A stretch of DNA of 25,913 nt from Anaerolineaceae bacterium UBA3924 (GCA_002385985.1 DGEO01000027.1:141361-167273), one strand, 5' to 3'. Positions 7,156-14,224 are shown, counted from the stretch's first letter. Notes: a model not told the origin generated them from the sequence alone. Program-made: numbers and translations.

Positions 7156-9348
7156 TTACTCAACCGGGGGACGGATCATGCCGCTCACGTCACCGCCCAG
7201 GTCCGCGATGCTGTCGTACAGCACCTGAAGTACGTAGGCGGGGTTGTGGGCGTACGCGCCGGGATCCTTCAGGACGTACTGGTAGTTGTAGGCTGCCCGC
7301 AGCAGGCGCGGCGACCAGCTCGCATACCGGGTGGTCTCCTCAGGATCGGCGACGCCGTTCCCGTTGTCATCCACAAAGAAGTAGGGATGCCGGTTGGGGT
7401 TGTAGGCGATGGGTGTGTTGAGCGTTTCGGCGGCGTAGGCCTGCAGGGCGGCGAAGAGCGTTTCCTGCATGGTCTCGACTTCGTAGGCCAGGCCTTCTTC
7501 GCTGTCGCCGTCACCGTCGTAGTCCTCCAGCATGTTCTGGCGCATGTCGCGCGGGTCGTCGACCAGGTGACAGCCCTGGCAGGCAGCGGCCTGAACGTCC
7601 AGCTGGTGGGCGTCGTGGCACTCGGCGCAGGAGTCGAAGGCGGGGATGTGCATGAACTGGCCGGAGTATTCCTGGCCCGCGTACTCGTACACACCCTTGG
7701 CATCGGTGCCGAACAGCGTGGCGCCGGCAACGAAGTAGTGCACGTTGATGAAGCTCAGCCCTTCGACCGGTTCGTCGTCCGGAGCGTTACCCAGGCGGGC
7801 GTTGACGCTGGTGGTCGACTCGCGGCCCTGGTGGCACTGCAGACACAGGTTGCTGGGCAGGTCCTCTTCAAACCCGATGACCGCACCGGAGGGGAAGCGC
7901 ACCGACTCAACTTCGTAGAAGGTGAACTCCTGCAGGCTGTTGTGGCAGGTCTCGCACTGCATGCCGTTGGAGATATCCACGGACAGGTTAGCGCCTTCCT
8001 GCAGGTAGATGGGCAGGCCGTCGGCGCTGTGGCACTTGGCGCAGCTGGCCGGGACAGCGCCTTCCGCATCCCAGTGGCGGAAAGCCTCGGACGAGCCGTC
8101 GAAGTGGCCCGGATCCACGCGGTTGATGCCGGTCAGATCGGTGGCGTTCTCACCCAGCGCCTGGTTGAGGTCCTCGATGGAATCGTACAGCAGCTGGATG
8201 ATGTACTTGCCGCCGTGGACGTAGCCGCCGGGATCCTTGGTGGCCGTCTGGAAGTTGAAGGCCGCCTTGACCAGCCGGGCCGTCCAGGCGTTGTACCGGT
8301 TCGGGACGCCTGCTTCGTCTTCGCCAAGCTCGCCGTCGCCGTTGGTGTCAATGAAGAAGTAGGGATACGCCGATTCGGAGTAGACGAGCGGAGTCCCGGC
8401 TACGTTTGCGGCGTAAGCCTGCATGGTTTCGTAGAGCAGCTGGCGCAGCCCTTCCACCTCGTAGTACATGCCTTCTTCGATGTCACCGTCACCGTCGTAG
8501 TCGCGCAGCGAGGACACCTCGCGGATGTTGCGGATGTCTTCCACGGTCTCCACGCCCCGGTGACATTCGCCGCAGGACTCGACCTTGACCTCGAGGGAGT
8601 GCGGGTTGTGGCAGTCGACGCACTGGTCGACACCGATGGCATGCTCGAAGATGTGGTCGTAGGAGCGGTCGTCATACTGGTAGCCGCCGTTGACCACGGT
8701 GCCGTAGCGGGAGACGGCCGCGGCGTAGTAGTGGATGTTGGTGAAGGCCAGGTTCTCGGAGGGGGTGTCGAGGTCCTCGGTCATGCCAGCCGATTCGATG
8801 TTGGCGTTGACCTGGGCTTCAGAGGCTGTGCCCTGGTGGCAGCTGGAGCAGATCGTGTCCGGCCCAAGCCCGGTCATTTGCACGCCGGAGGGGAACACGA
8901 CGGTATCCAGCGCCATGGTGGCGTTGTTGTGGCAGGCCGTGCAGGTGATGACCGTTCCAACCGGGTGGTTGGCGTCGACACTCAGCGCTTCGCTGCCGTC
9001 TGCACCGGCGTAATCCTGGAAGCCTGTGGCGCTGTGGCACTTGGCGCAGTTGGCCGGGATTTCAGCCGGGTCTTCTTCGTCCCAGTGAGTGAAGGATTCA
9101 GAGGCTGCGTCCGCGTGGGCAGAGGACTGCCATTCCGCCAGGAAGGGGACTTCAACCTCTCCGGGGGCCGCGGGCGCCTCCTGAGTCTGGGCTTCCTCTT
9201 CTGTAGGAGCAGTAACGGGTGGTTCGGTCACCTGGGGTGTGTCGGGTGCACCCGCTGTCGGGGTGGCCGGCTGGCAGGCTGCCAGCGCCAGTCCCAACAG
9301 CAGCAGGAGGCCGATCAGTAAAGGAAGATTTAGCTTCGTTTTGGGCAT
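7156..9348 (-). CDS. Ten-haem c-type cytochrome lipoprotein with duplicated five-haem module
   Basis: A 730-residue exported protein. The N-terminus is a lipoprotein signal with lipobox LAAC (C25), then a Thr/Pro/Glu linker. Ten CXXCH sites begin at residues 101, 136, 167, 243, 259 and 436, 465, 502, 574, 590. The two sets of five repeat with an offset of about 330 residues, and the flanking sequence repeats too (HWDxE before the first haem, VFPSG/RFPSG, YPYFF/HPYFF, LLYDSI/VLYDSI). Each module also holds two Asp/Gly-rich EF-hand-like loops (283-293 and 334-345; 609-619 and 660-671) that could bind Ca. In a monoderm cell it would sit on the outer face of the membrane, well placed to exchange electrons with the nine-haem protein or an external acceptor. 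AGGAG lies 8 bases before the ATG. Family assignment beyond multihaem cytochrome c is uncertain. Confidence 0.92.
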   Translation of the reverse strand: MPKTKLNLPLLIGLLLLLGLALAACQPATPTAGAPDTPQVTEPPVTAPTEEEAQTQEAPAAPGEVEVPFLAEWQSSAHADAASESFTHWDEEDPAEIPANCAKCHSATGFQDYAGADGSEALSVDANHPVGTVITCTACHNNATMALDTVVFPSGVQMTGLGPDTICSSCHQGTASEAQVNANIESAGMTEDLDTPSENLAFTNIHYYAAAVSRYGTVVNGGYQYDDRSYDHIFEHAIGVDQCVDCHNPHSLEVKVESCGECHRGVETVEDIRNIREVSSLRDYDGDGDIEEGMYYEVEGLRQLLYETMQAYAANVAGTPLVYSESAYPYFFIDTNGDGELGEDEAGVPNRYNAWTARLVKAAFNFQTATKDPGGYVHGGKYIIQLLYDSIEDLNQALGENATDLTGINRVDPGHFDGSSEAFRHWDAEGAVPASCAKCHSADGLPIYLQEGANLSVDISNGMQCETCHNSLQEFTFYEVESVRFPSGAVIGFEEDLPSNLCLQCHQGRESTTSVNARLGNAPDDEPVEGLSFINVHYFVAGATLFGTDAKGVYEYAGQEYSGQFMHIPAFDSCAECHDAHQLDVQAAACQGCHLVDDPRDMRQNMLEDYDGDGDSEEGLAYEVETMQETLFAALQAYAAETLNTPIAYNPNRHPYFFVDDNGNGVADPEETTRYASWSPRLLRAAYNYQYVLKDPGAYAHNPAYVLQVLYDSIADLGGDVSGMIRPPVE

Positions 9349-9443
9349 TGTGCATTCTCCTAATCAACAATATTTGAACGTGGGGTAAGGTTATGGATAT
9401 CGGATCAGGTTCACCTCCTGTGACTTGGCGGAAAAGTGAAATC

Positions 9444-9472
9444 ATTATAGCGGAGCCATTACATTAATACAA
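9444..9472 (-). promoter_or_regulatory. Probable promoter of the ten-haem cytochrome gene
   Basis: TATAAT (complement of 9444-9449) and TTGTAT (complement of 9467-9472) are 17 bp apart, giving a leader of about 90 bases. The same 250-bp gap holds the divergent lepB promoter. Confidence 0.45.
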
Positions 9473-9542
9473 TATTAACCGGCACGCTCTTTGTAACTCA
9501 TAGTTGTATTACACCAGGCTGGCAAGCGGTGTCCCGGCGACC

Positions 9543-9571
9543 TTGCGGTTGCTTTCTTCCGGACTTATAAT
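9543..9571 (+). promoter_or_regulatory. Promoter of lepB-deoC-ygiT-like operon
   Basis: TTGCGG (9543-9548) and a perfect TATAAT (9566-9571) are separated by 17 bp. The expected start is near 9578, leaving a short leader with GGAGG before the TTG at 9599. Confidence 0.55.
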
Positions 9572-9598
9572 GAAGGCATTGAACAGACGGAGGCTCAT

Positions 9599-10195
9599 TT
9601 GCTAGAAAACGGTAGTATACCCGTAGAGACCCAGCCCGAACCGGCGCGCACCCGCCCGGCCTGGCTGTCGTTCACCCTTGAGATCCTCCAGACTGTCATC
9701 CTGGCCCTGTTGCTGTACTTCATGATTGACAGTGTGCTGGCGCGCGTGCGGGTGGAAAACGTGAGCATGCAGCCCACACTGCAGTCCGGTAACTTTATCC
9801 TGGTCAACAAGCTGGCCTACAAGCTGGGCGAACCGCATTACGGGGACGTGATTATCTTCCATCCCCCGGACGGCTCGGTCGAGGATTACATCAAGCGCGT
9901 CATCGGCCTGCCCGGTGACCATGTGGAGATCCGCGACGGCAAGGTGTTCATCAACGGCAACGAGCTGTACGAGCCGTACATCGCCGCGCCGCCCCGCTAC
10001 AACTATTCCGGCGACGTGCCGGAGGGCCACCTGTTTGTCCTGGGTGATAACCGCAACCGTTCATCGGATTCGCATGAGTGGGGCTTTGTGCCCCTGGAAA
10101 GCGTCATCGGCAAGGCCCTGGTGGTCTACTGGCCGCTGGAAGAAATAAAAACCCTGGTCGCACCCACCATCGTCAGAGCAGCGAACGGACCGTAA
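9599..10195 (+). CDS. lepB: Signal peptidase I
   Basis: A 198-residue type I signal peptidase, a membrane serine protease that removes signal peptides from exported proteins. One N-terminal membrane segment (about 24-43) anchors it. The catalytic Ser is S57 in NVSMQPTL and the general base Lys is K99 in YIKRVIGLPGD. The conserved GDNRNRSSDSHEWG box follows at 149-162. Length and single-anchor layout match Gram-positive-type enzymes. The start is TTG with GGAGG five bases upstream, and a 17-bp-spaced promoter stands just ahead. The deoC ATG follows its stop after two bases, so the pair is probably one operon despite unrelated roles. Confidence 0.96.
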   Translation: MLENGSIPVETQPEPARTRPAWLSFTLEILQTVILALLLYFMIDSVLARVRVENVSMQPTLQSGNFILVNKLAYKLGEPHYGDVIIFHPPDGSVEDYIKRVIGLPGDHVEIRDGKVFINGNELYEPYIAAPPRYNYSGDVPEGHLFVLGDNRNRSSDSHEWGFVPLESVIGKALVVYWPLEEIKTLVAPTIVRAANGP

Positions 10196-10197
10196 AC

Positions 10198-10947
10198 ATG
10201 AACGTCAAAGAAATTGAAGAACTGGCTCGACAGTACGAGCAGCAGCTCCCCGATTACCCGGCGGAGCCGTGGCTGGATGACCGGCCAGTGTCGGGGTATG
10301 TGGATCACACCCTGCTCAAGCCGGAAGCGACCGCCGCGCAGATCAAGACGCTGTGCGAGGACGCGCTGCGCTATCAGTTCGCCGCGGTGTGCATCAACCC
10401 CACCTACGTCTCGCTGGCGCGCGAAGTGCTGGCCGGGTCGCCGGTGAAGGTGGCGACGGTGGTCGGCTTCCCGCTGGGGGCCATGGCCTCTGAAGCCAAG
10501 GCCTTCGAGACCCGCCTGGCCACCAAGCAGGGCGCCGACGAGATCGACATGGTGCTGGCCATCGGCCGGCTGAAGGGCGGCGAGAGCGCCGCGGTGCTGG
10601 ACGACGTGCGCGCGGTGGTCGATGCCGCGCACGAGGGTAACGCGATTGTCAAAGTCATCCTCGAGATGGGCCTGCTGACCCGCCAGGAGAAGATCCTTGC
10701 CTGCCTGCTGTGCCAGGCGTCCGGGGCGGAGTTTGTCAAGACCTCCACGGGCTTCCTGGCAGGCGGGGCGACGGTGGAGGATGTGGAACTGATGCGCCGG
10801 GTGATTGGTTCCACCATGGGCGTCAAGGCGGCGGGCGGCGTGCGCTCGCTGGCCGACGCTCAGGCGATGCTGCGCGCCGGAGCAAATCGCCTGGGGACCA
10901 GCGCCGGTGTCAAGATCATGGCAGATATCCGGCCAGAAGCGAGTTAG
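10198..10947 (+). CDS. deoC: Deoxyribose-phosphate aldolase
   Basis: A 249-residue TIM-barrel class I aldolase that splits 2-deoxy-D-ribose 5-phosphate into glyceraldehyde 3-phosphate and acetaldehyde in nucleoside salvage. Family motifs are YVDHTLLKP (34-42), EIDMVL with D117, the Lys pair K152 (VKVILE) and K181 (FVKTSTGF, Schiff base), and GVKAAGGVR with K210. The ATG at 10198 is chosen because the family's short N-terminus fits; an open frame continues upstream into lepB in another frame and is not expected to be coding. The ribosome site is weak, suggesting coupling to lepB. Its stop codon overlaps or nearly touches the next gene. Confidence 0.96.
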   Translation: MNVKEIEELARQYEQQLPDYPAEPWLDDRPVSGYVDHTLLKPEATAAQIKTLCEDALRYQFAAVCINPTYVSLAREVLAGSPVKVATVVGFPLGAMASEAKAFETRLATKQGADEIDMVLAIGRLKGGESAAVLDDVRAVVDAAHEGNAIVKVILEMGLLTRQEKILACLLCQASGAEFVKTSTGFLAGGATVEDVELMRRVIGSTMGVKAAGGVRSLADAQAMLRAGANRLGTSAGVKIMADIRPEAS

Positions 10948-10952
10948 TGGAA

Positions 10953-11243
10953 ATGGACAATAATACGAGCGCCCGTGTGCACTGCATGGAATGCCAGGCA
11001 GGCTACCTTCGCCGCAAGTACGTGACCTACTTCACCTGGATCGGTGAAGAGCTGATCACCGTGCAGAACTTTCCGGCCTGGGTGTGCGACGTTTGCGGGC
11101 GCCGGGAGTACGATCATCAGGCGCTCAACCAGCTGAACCTGATTCTCAGCCCCAATGCGGGCAAGAGCGCCGGCAAACGCGGCCGCCGCTCCGGGCTGGT
11201 AGACGGCAGCGGAGGGGAAGTTCGTCCCGGAAGGGTGAAGTAG
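10953..11243 (+). CDS. YgiT-type zinc-finger protein (orphan antitoxin-like)
   Basis: A 96-residue protein. The first about 65 residues match the YgiT/MqsA-type zinc-finger pattern: C11-x2-C14, a beta-rich middle, then a VQNFPAWVCDVCG segment with C45-x2-C48. In many genomes this domain is the N-terminal half of antitoxins such as MqsA, paired with an HTH half and a toxin gene. Here there is no HTH and no small toxin ORF next to it. The C-terminal about 35 residues are basic and low in complexity (KSAGKRGRRSG). A GTG at 10947 overlaps the deoC stop by one base and is an alternative start two codons earlier. The location suggests co-transcription with deoC; the function is unknown. Confidence 0.78.
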   Translation: MDNNTSARVHCMECQAGYLRRKYVTYFTWIGEELITVQNFPAWVCDVCGRREYDHQALNQLNLILSPNAGKSAGKRGRRSGLVDGSGGEVRPGRVK

Positions 11244-11250
11244 AAAAATC

Positions 11251-11265
11251 TAATAATAATAATAA
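11251..11265 (+). repeat. Short TAA microsatellite
   Basis: Five consecutive TAA units lie in the gap between the YgiT-type gene and the tRNA promoter. A small CAGCC/GGCTG hairpin (11266-11283) follows without a T tract. This may be the weak end of the upstream transcript. Confidence 0.5.
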
Positions 11266-11300
11266 CAGCCATCCCGAAGGCTGGTTGACCTTACTGGCCG

Positions 11301-11329
11301 TTGACGAATGGGGTGGGCTGTACTATAAT
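11301..11329 (+). promoter_or_regulatory. Promoter of tRNA-Lys
   Basis: TTGACG (11301-11306), a 17-bp spacer and a perfect TATAAT (11324-11329) make a near-consensus vegetative promoter. It ends 10 bases before the tRNA. Confidence 0.85.
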
Positions 11330-11339
11330 CTCCCTCGCC

Positions 11340-11411
11340 GGGCGCGTAGCTCAATGGTAGAGCAGTGGCCTTTTAAGCCATTGGTTCAGGGTTCGAGCCC
11401 CTGCGCGCTCA
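11340..11411 (+). tRNA. tRNA-Lys (anticodon UUU)
   Basis: A full cloverleaf can be drawn. The acceptor is 11340-11346 with 11404-11410 (one G-U). The D arm is GCTC/GAGC. The anticodon arm is 11365-11369 with 11377-11381, loop CTTTTAA, anticodon TTT at 11372-11374. The T arm is CAGGG/CCCTG with loop TTCGAGC, and the discriminator is A at 11411. The 3' CCA is not encoded. A strong promoter precedes it and a small terminator follows. Confidence 0.97.
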
Positions 11412-11419
11412 CTAAGATC

Positions 11420-11443
11420 TCCCCGCAAGGGGATTTTCTTTTT
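11420..11443 (+). terminator. Terminator after tRNA-Lys
   Basis: TCCCC/GGGGA with loop GCAA (11420-11433) is followed by TTTTCTTTTT. The stem is short, but the T tract is clear and the position fits. Confidence 0.65.
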
Positions 11444-11487
11444 AACGCTGCCGTTTCGAGTCAATCCGGCGATTTCCTCCCTCAATC

Positions 11488-11501
11488 GTTAACATGTTAA
11501 C
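11488..11501. promoter_or_regulatory. 14-bp palindrome, candidate MarR operator
   Basis: GTTAACATGTTAAC is a perfect palindrome covering the -35 hexamer of the MarR gene. MarR proteins are dimers that bind short palindromes in their own promoters, so autorepression is the natural reading. This is inferred from position only. Confidence 0.5.
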
Positions 11502-11518
11502 CAAATCCCGGGTATAAT
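11489..11518 (+). promoter_or_regulatory. Promoter of the MarR operon
   Basis: TTAACA (11489-11494, five of six consensus bases) and a perfect TATAAT (11513-11518) are spaced by 18 bp. The -10 overlaps an in-frame ATG at 11517, which therefore cannot be the translation start. Confidence 0.6.
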
Positions 11519-11552
11519 GACGCGAACCAACACTCCGGTTCCATGGAGGGAC

Positions 11553-12008
11553 ATGTCCGACATCCGCGAAATCTGGCTTCACGCGCACAGGATGCTGCGC
11601 TCGGGCCGGAGGATCATCAACGAAAACCTGAAGCCGCTGGGCCTCAGCAGCTCCGAGGGGAACATCCTGCTGCACCTGCTCACCCAGGGCGCTGACCTGC
11701 CGCAGGAGCAGCTGGTCGAGCAGCTGGACGTGTCCAAGCCGGCCATCTCCCGGGTGCTGGTCTCGCTGGAGGAGAAGGGCTTCATCACCCGCCATCCCGA
11801 CCCTCACGACCGGCGCGCCTTCACGGTGCGGCTGACCGTCCGGGCGCAGGCGGCCGGCCCGGCCATCGAGCAGGCCTACAACCGGCTGTACGAACTGGCG
11901 CTGCAGGGCATCCCGCGGGAGGAACTGGAGCGCGTCCTGCCCCTGCTCGCCCGTGTGGGAGAAAACCTGGCCCGCGGAGGCCAGTCTTCGGAGGGCGGCG
12001 CCGCATGA
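11553..12008 (+). CDS. MarR-family transcriptional regulator
   Basis: A 151-residue winged-helix dimeric regulator, the usual MarR size. The DNA-binding core is visible as LGLSSSEGNILLHL, LPQEQLVEQLDVSKPAISRVLVSLEEKG (recognition helix) and the wing with ITRHPDPHDRRAFTVRLT. The signature D-x-R-D/H-R-R element is present. Dimerisation helices flank the core. I start at the ATG at 11553 with GGAGG just upstream; a more upstream in-frame ATG at 11517 overlaps the promoter -10. The next gene's ATG overlaps its stop (ATGA), so translation is coupled. It probably controls the two membrane-protein genes behind it and itself through the palindrome at 11488-11501. The ligand is unknown. Confidence 0.92.
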   Translation: MSDIREIWLHAHRMLRSGRRIINENLKPLGLSSSEGNILLHLLTQGADLPQEQLVEQLDVSKPAISRVLVSLEEKGFITRHPDPHDRRAFTVRLTVRAQAAGPAIEQAYNRLYELALQGIPREELERVLPLLARVGENLARGGQSSEGGAA

Positions 12009-12730
12009 CAGGCAGTGACTGGATCGGCATCCTCCTGTATATCGGTTATTTCCTGGCGGCCATCGTGCCCCTGTTCTTGCTCAAGGCCGCCTTCAAGGTG
12101 CCGTTCGAGGTGACGCGCAAGCTGTATCACCTGGCGATCATGGGTTCAATTTTCCCGCTGATGCGCCTGTTCAGCACCTGGTACGCGGCGCTGCTGGCGG
12201 TGGCCCTGTTCGCGGTGGTGCTCTACCCCATCCTCAAGGCGCTCGAGCCCACCCGGTTGTTCGGCCGGCTGGCCGTCGAACGCGCCGGCGGTGAGTTCCG
12301 GGAGAGCCTGATCGTGGTGCAGATCTCCTTCGCCCTGCTGATCATTGTGTTCTGGGGGATCCTGGGCGAGGAGTGGAAGAGCATCTGCATCGTGGCCGCG
12401 CTGGCCTGGGGGCTGGGGGACGCCTCCGCGGCGCTGATCGGGAAGTCTATCGGCCGTCACCTGATCCGCCACCGCGGGATTGAAGGCCCGAAGACGTTCG
12501 AAGGTACGCTGGCGATGTACCTGGTGGCCGGGACGGCGCTGTTTCTCTCGCTGCGCTTTGCCGCCGGCCAGCCCTGGCTGCTGAGTCTGGTCATCGCGGC
12601 GCTGGTCGCGCCCATCAGCGCGGTGGTGGAGCTGTTCTCCAACCGCGGTCTGGACACGCTGACCGTGCCCATCTCGACCGGCCTGGCGGTGGCGTCGTAC
12701 CTGGCGCTGTTTGCCAGCCTGGGGTTCTGA
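12005..12730 (+). CDS. CTP-dependent polyprenol/phytol-kinase-like membrane protein
   Basis: A 241-residue protein with about seven membrane segments, in the dolichol kinase / phytol kinase (VTE5) / DGK1 group often labelled phosphatidate cytidylyltransferase family. Conserved blocks are RKLYH (38-42), GLGDASAALIGKSIGR (136-151), KTFEG (163-167) and a late E209 ... D217-LTVP block. Members phosphorylate isoprenoid alcohols or diacylglycerol with CTP in the membrane, so a role in recycling phytol or polyprenol, or in lipid metabolism, is likely; the substrate is not defined by sequence. The ATG overlaps the MarR stop by four bases. It is followed after three bases by a CDF-like membrane protein. 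Confidence 0.85.
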   Translation: MTGSDWIGILLYIGYFLAAIVPLFLLKAAFKVPFEVTRKLYHLAIMGSIFPLMRLFSTWYAALLAVALFAVVLYPILKALEPTRLFGRLAVERAGGEFRESLIVVQISFALLIIVFWGILGEEWKSICIVAALAWGLGDASAALIGKSIGRHLIRHRGIEGPKTFEGTLAMYLVAGTALFLSLRFAAGQPWLLSLVIAALVAPISAVVELFSNRGLDTLTVPISTGLAVASYLALFASLGF

Positions 12731-12733
12731 GCC

Positions 12734-13444
12734 ATGGACGAGATGACCAGGGAGCAGGCCGCGCGGCGGGAAAAGACGCTGCTGACCGCCCTGCTGCTCA
12801 GCGCGCCGGGCCCGATTTTCACCGGGATGGCGGTGCTTTCCAGCCAGTCGACCACCCAGATTGCCGATTTCCTGCGGCGGGGGATGGATCTGGTGGCGCT
12901 GTTCCTATCCTGGTGGGTGTTCCGCCAGCTGCAGCGCAGGGCTTCGCTCAGCCAGGGTGAGCGAAGCCGGCTGGAGCGCCTGGCCGGGCTGACTGTGGCC
13001 GCGGCCATGTTTGTCTCGGGGATCGTGATGCTGGCGCTGGCCATTTCACGCCTGCCGTCCTATGAGCCGGGCGGCCAGGTGACGCTGGGGCTGGTGATCG
13101 CCGTGCTGGGGCTGCTGACCAACTCCTGGTTCTGGCGGCGGTACACCACCATGACCCGGGAGAAGTACTCTTCGGTCATCGCCGCGCAGATGAAGCTCTA
13201 CCGCGCCAAGGCCATGGTGGATCTGTGCGTGGTCGCGGCACTGACTTCGATCGCCATCGCGCCGGCCCACCCGGTCACCCGGTATGTGGATATCGTCGGA
13301 TCGATCATCGTGGCGGTGTACCTGCTGGCCAGCGGCGCGCAGACCGCCGGGACGCATCTGGGCTCTCCGCGAGCCTGGCTGCAGCGCATCTTCGGACGGG
13401 ATCTGCCGGCTTACGCTCCGCCGGTGGAGAAAAAGCAGGACTGA
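12734..13444 (+). CDS. Degenerate cation-diffusion-facilitator-like membrane protein
   Basis: A 236-residue integral membrane protein with six predicted helices laid out as in CDF metal exporters. The TM2 stretch IADFLRRGMDLVALF, the TM3 region after LERLAGLTVAAAMF, the TM5 stretch YRAKAMVDLCVVAAL and the TM6 stretch VDIVGSIIVAVYLL resemble that family. By eye alignment the metal-site Asp are kept (D52, D163), but the residues four before each, usually His or Asp, are R48 and K159. The cytoplasmic C-terminal domain is also missing. Canonical zinc export is therefore doubtful. It follows the kinase-like gene by three bases in the MarR operon. It could be a membrane scaffold or a transporter with a changed substrate; the family call itself is moderate. 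Confidence 0.7.
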   Translation: MDEMTREQAARREKTLLTALLLSAPGPIFTGMAVLSSQSTTQIADFLRRGMDLVALFLSWWVFRQLQRRASLSQGERSRLERLAGLTVAAAMFVSGIVMLALAISRLPSYEPGGQVTLGLVIAVLGLLTNSWFWRRYTTMTREKYSSVIAAQMKLYRAKAMVDLCVVAALTSIAIAPAHPVTRYVDIVGSIIVAVYLLASGAQTAGTHLGSPRAWLQRIFGRDLPAYAPPVEKKQD

Positions 13445-13496
13445 GGCCAGGCAGAGCGCAGTGATACGGCCCGGCGGATGGCAGGCTGCACGCCCG

Positions 13497-14087
13497 TCAC
13501 CACCGGCTGACTTCCACGCCCGCCGGGTTGTACAGCACCGCCGGGTCGGGTTCCGAGTTGTTCCAGATGTTGGTGGAAAATCCGCAGGAGAAACCCGGCT
13601 CATCGGTTTTCATGGCCCAGATGCGCAGCGTCTCGCCAACCTTGATGATTCCGGACAGCCAGCAGCGCTGGCTGCCTTTCTCGGATACCAGCAGCCAGCC
13701 CTTCAGATCGACATCGACATTTCCCTGGTTTTGAATATCCACATACTCGGCGGCTTTATTCACCCCGATAATCACCAAAACCGGATTGGGGGTTTCACCG
13801 GTCGGGGTGGGCGTCGTGGTTGGTGTTGGCGTGCCGGTGGGTTCTTCCGTTGGCGCGGCGGTGATACTCGGGGTGACCGGGGGGGTGACCGTTCTGGTTT
13901 TGGTTGGAACCGCCGTGGAGGATGGTGTTGGTGTTGGCGTGACAGTGTGAGTCAGGGTTGGCGCCGTGGTTGAGACTTCAGCCCATATGCTGACAGCATT
14001 CACAGGCGCGGATTGGACGGATCGCTCCTCCGCCTGACACGATACCAGCAGGAAAACGAAGACGAGCAGAAGCGGCAGCTTCTTCAT
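13497..14087 (-). CDS. Lamin-tail-domain lipoprotein
   Basis: A 196-residue exported protein. A lipoprotein signal with lipobox LVSC (C17) is followed by a long Thr/Pro linker (about 43-97), then a lamin-tail (LTD) Ig-like fold. The LTD shows EYVDIQNQGNVDVDLKGWLL, two Cys that may pair, and a closing IWNNSEPDPAVLYNPAG strand pair. Such domains occur on bacterial surface proteins and nucleases; no catalytic part is present here. The same fold ends the MBL protein at 20639-21958. The ATG has an AGGGGAA ribosome site. It is transcribed alone, convergent with the MarR operon, with no obvious terminator in the 52-base gap. Confidence 0.82.
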   Translation of the reverse strand: MKKLPLLLVFVFLLVSCQAEERSVQSAPVNAVSIWAEVSTTAPTLTHTVTPTPTPSSTAVPTKTRTVTPPVTPSITAAPTEEPTGTPTPTTTPTPTGETPNPVLVIIGVNKAAEYVDIQNQGNVDVDLKGWLLVSEKGSQRCWLSGIIKVGETLRIWAMKTDEPGFSCGFSTNIWNNSEPDPAVLYNPAGVEVSRW

Positions 14088-14127
14088 AGGTTCCCCTGAC
14101 CATGTTTACGAGCCGGACGGTAAAGAT

Positions 14128-14133
14128 ATTATA
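14128..14133 (-). promoter_or_regulatory. -10 element of the lamin-tail lipoprotein gene
   Basis: A perfect TATAAT on the minus strand, directly preceded by TG, lies 40 bases before the ATG at 14087. No convincing -35 is present. Confidence 0.4.
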
Positions 14134-14169
14134 CAGGCCGCATTTCCCCCGGCGAGGTATTCACTGAAT

Positions 14170-14206
14170 AAAAACGGGGCTGACCGAGCAGGCCAGCCCC
14201 GTTTTT
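14170..14206. terminator. Terminator of the ABC transporter operon
   Basis: A 13-bp perfect inverted repeat, AAAAACGGGGCTG (14170-14182) with 14194-14206, is flanked by A and T runs, so it can act in both directions. It stands 19 bases after the permease stop. Confidence 0.85.
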
Positions 14207-14224
14207 CCGGTTTGAACCCTTTTC

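Noticed and set aside
7069..9321. 750-codon open frame on the plus strand
   Set aside because: Exactly antisense to the ten-haem cytochrome, which has ten CXXCH sites and a lipobox. The Val/Gly-rich product has no motif.
9405..9420. Near-perfect ribosome site (AGGAGGTGA) on the minus strand in the lepB/cytochrome gap
   Set aside because: No start codon opens a meaningful frame behind it; the best reading is a few codons. It lies in the untranslated leader of the ten-haem gene and may be chance.
10078..10197. N-terminal extension of deoC
   Set aside because: It overlaps the conserved end of lepB in another frame, and deoxyribose-phosphate aldolases do not have such an extension.
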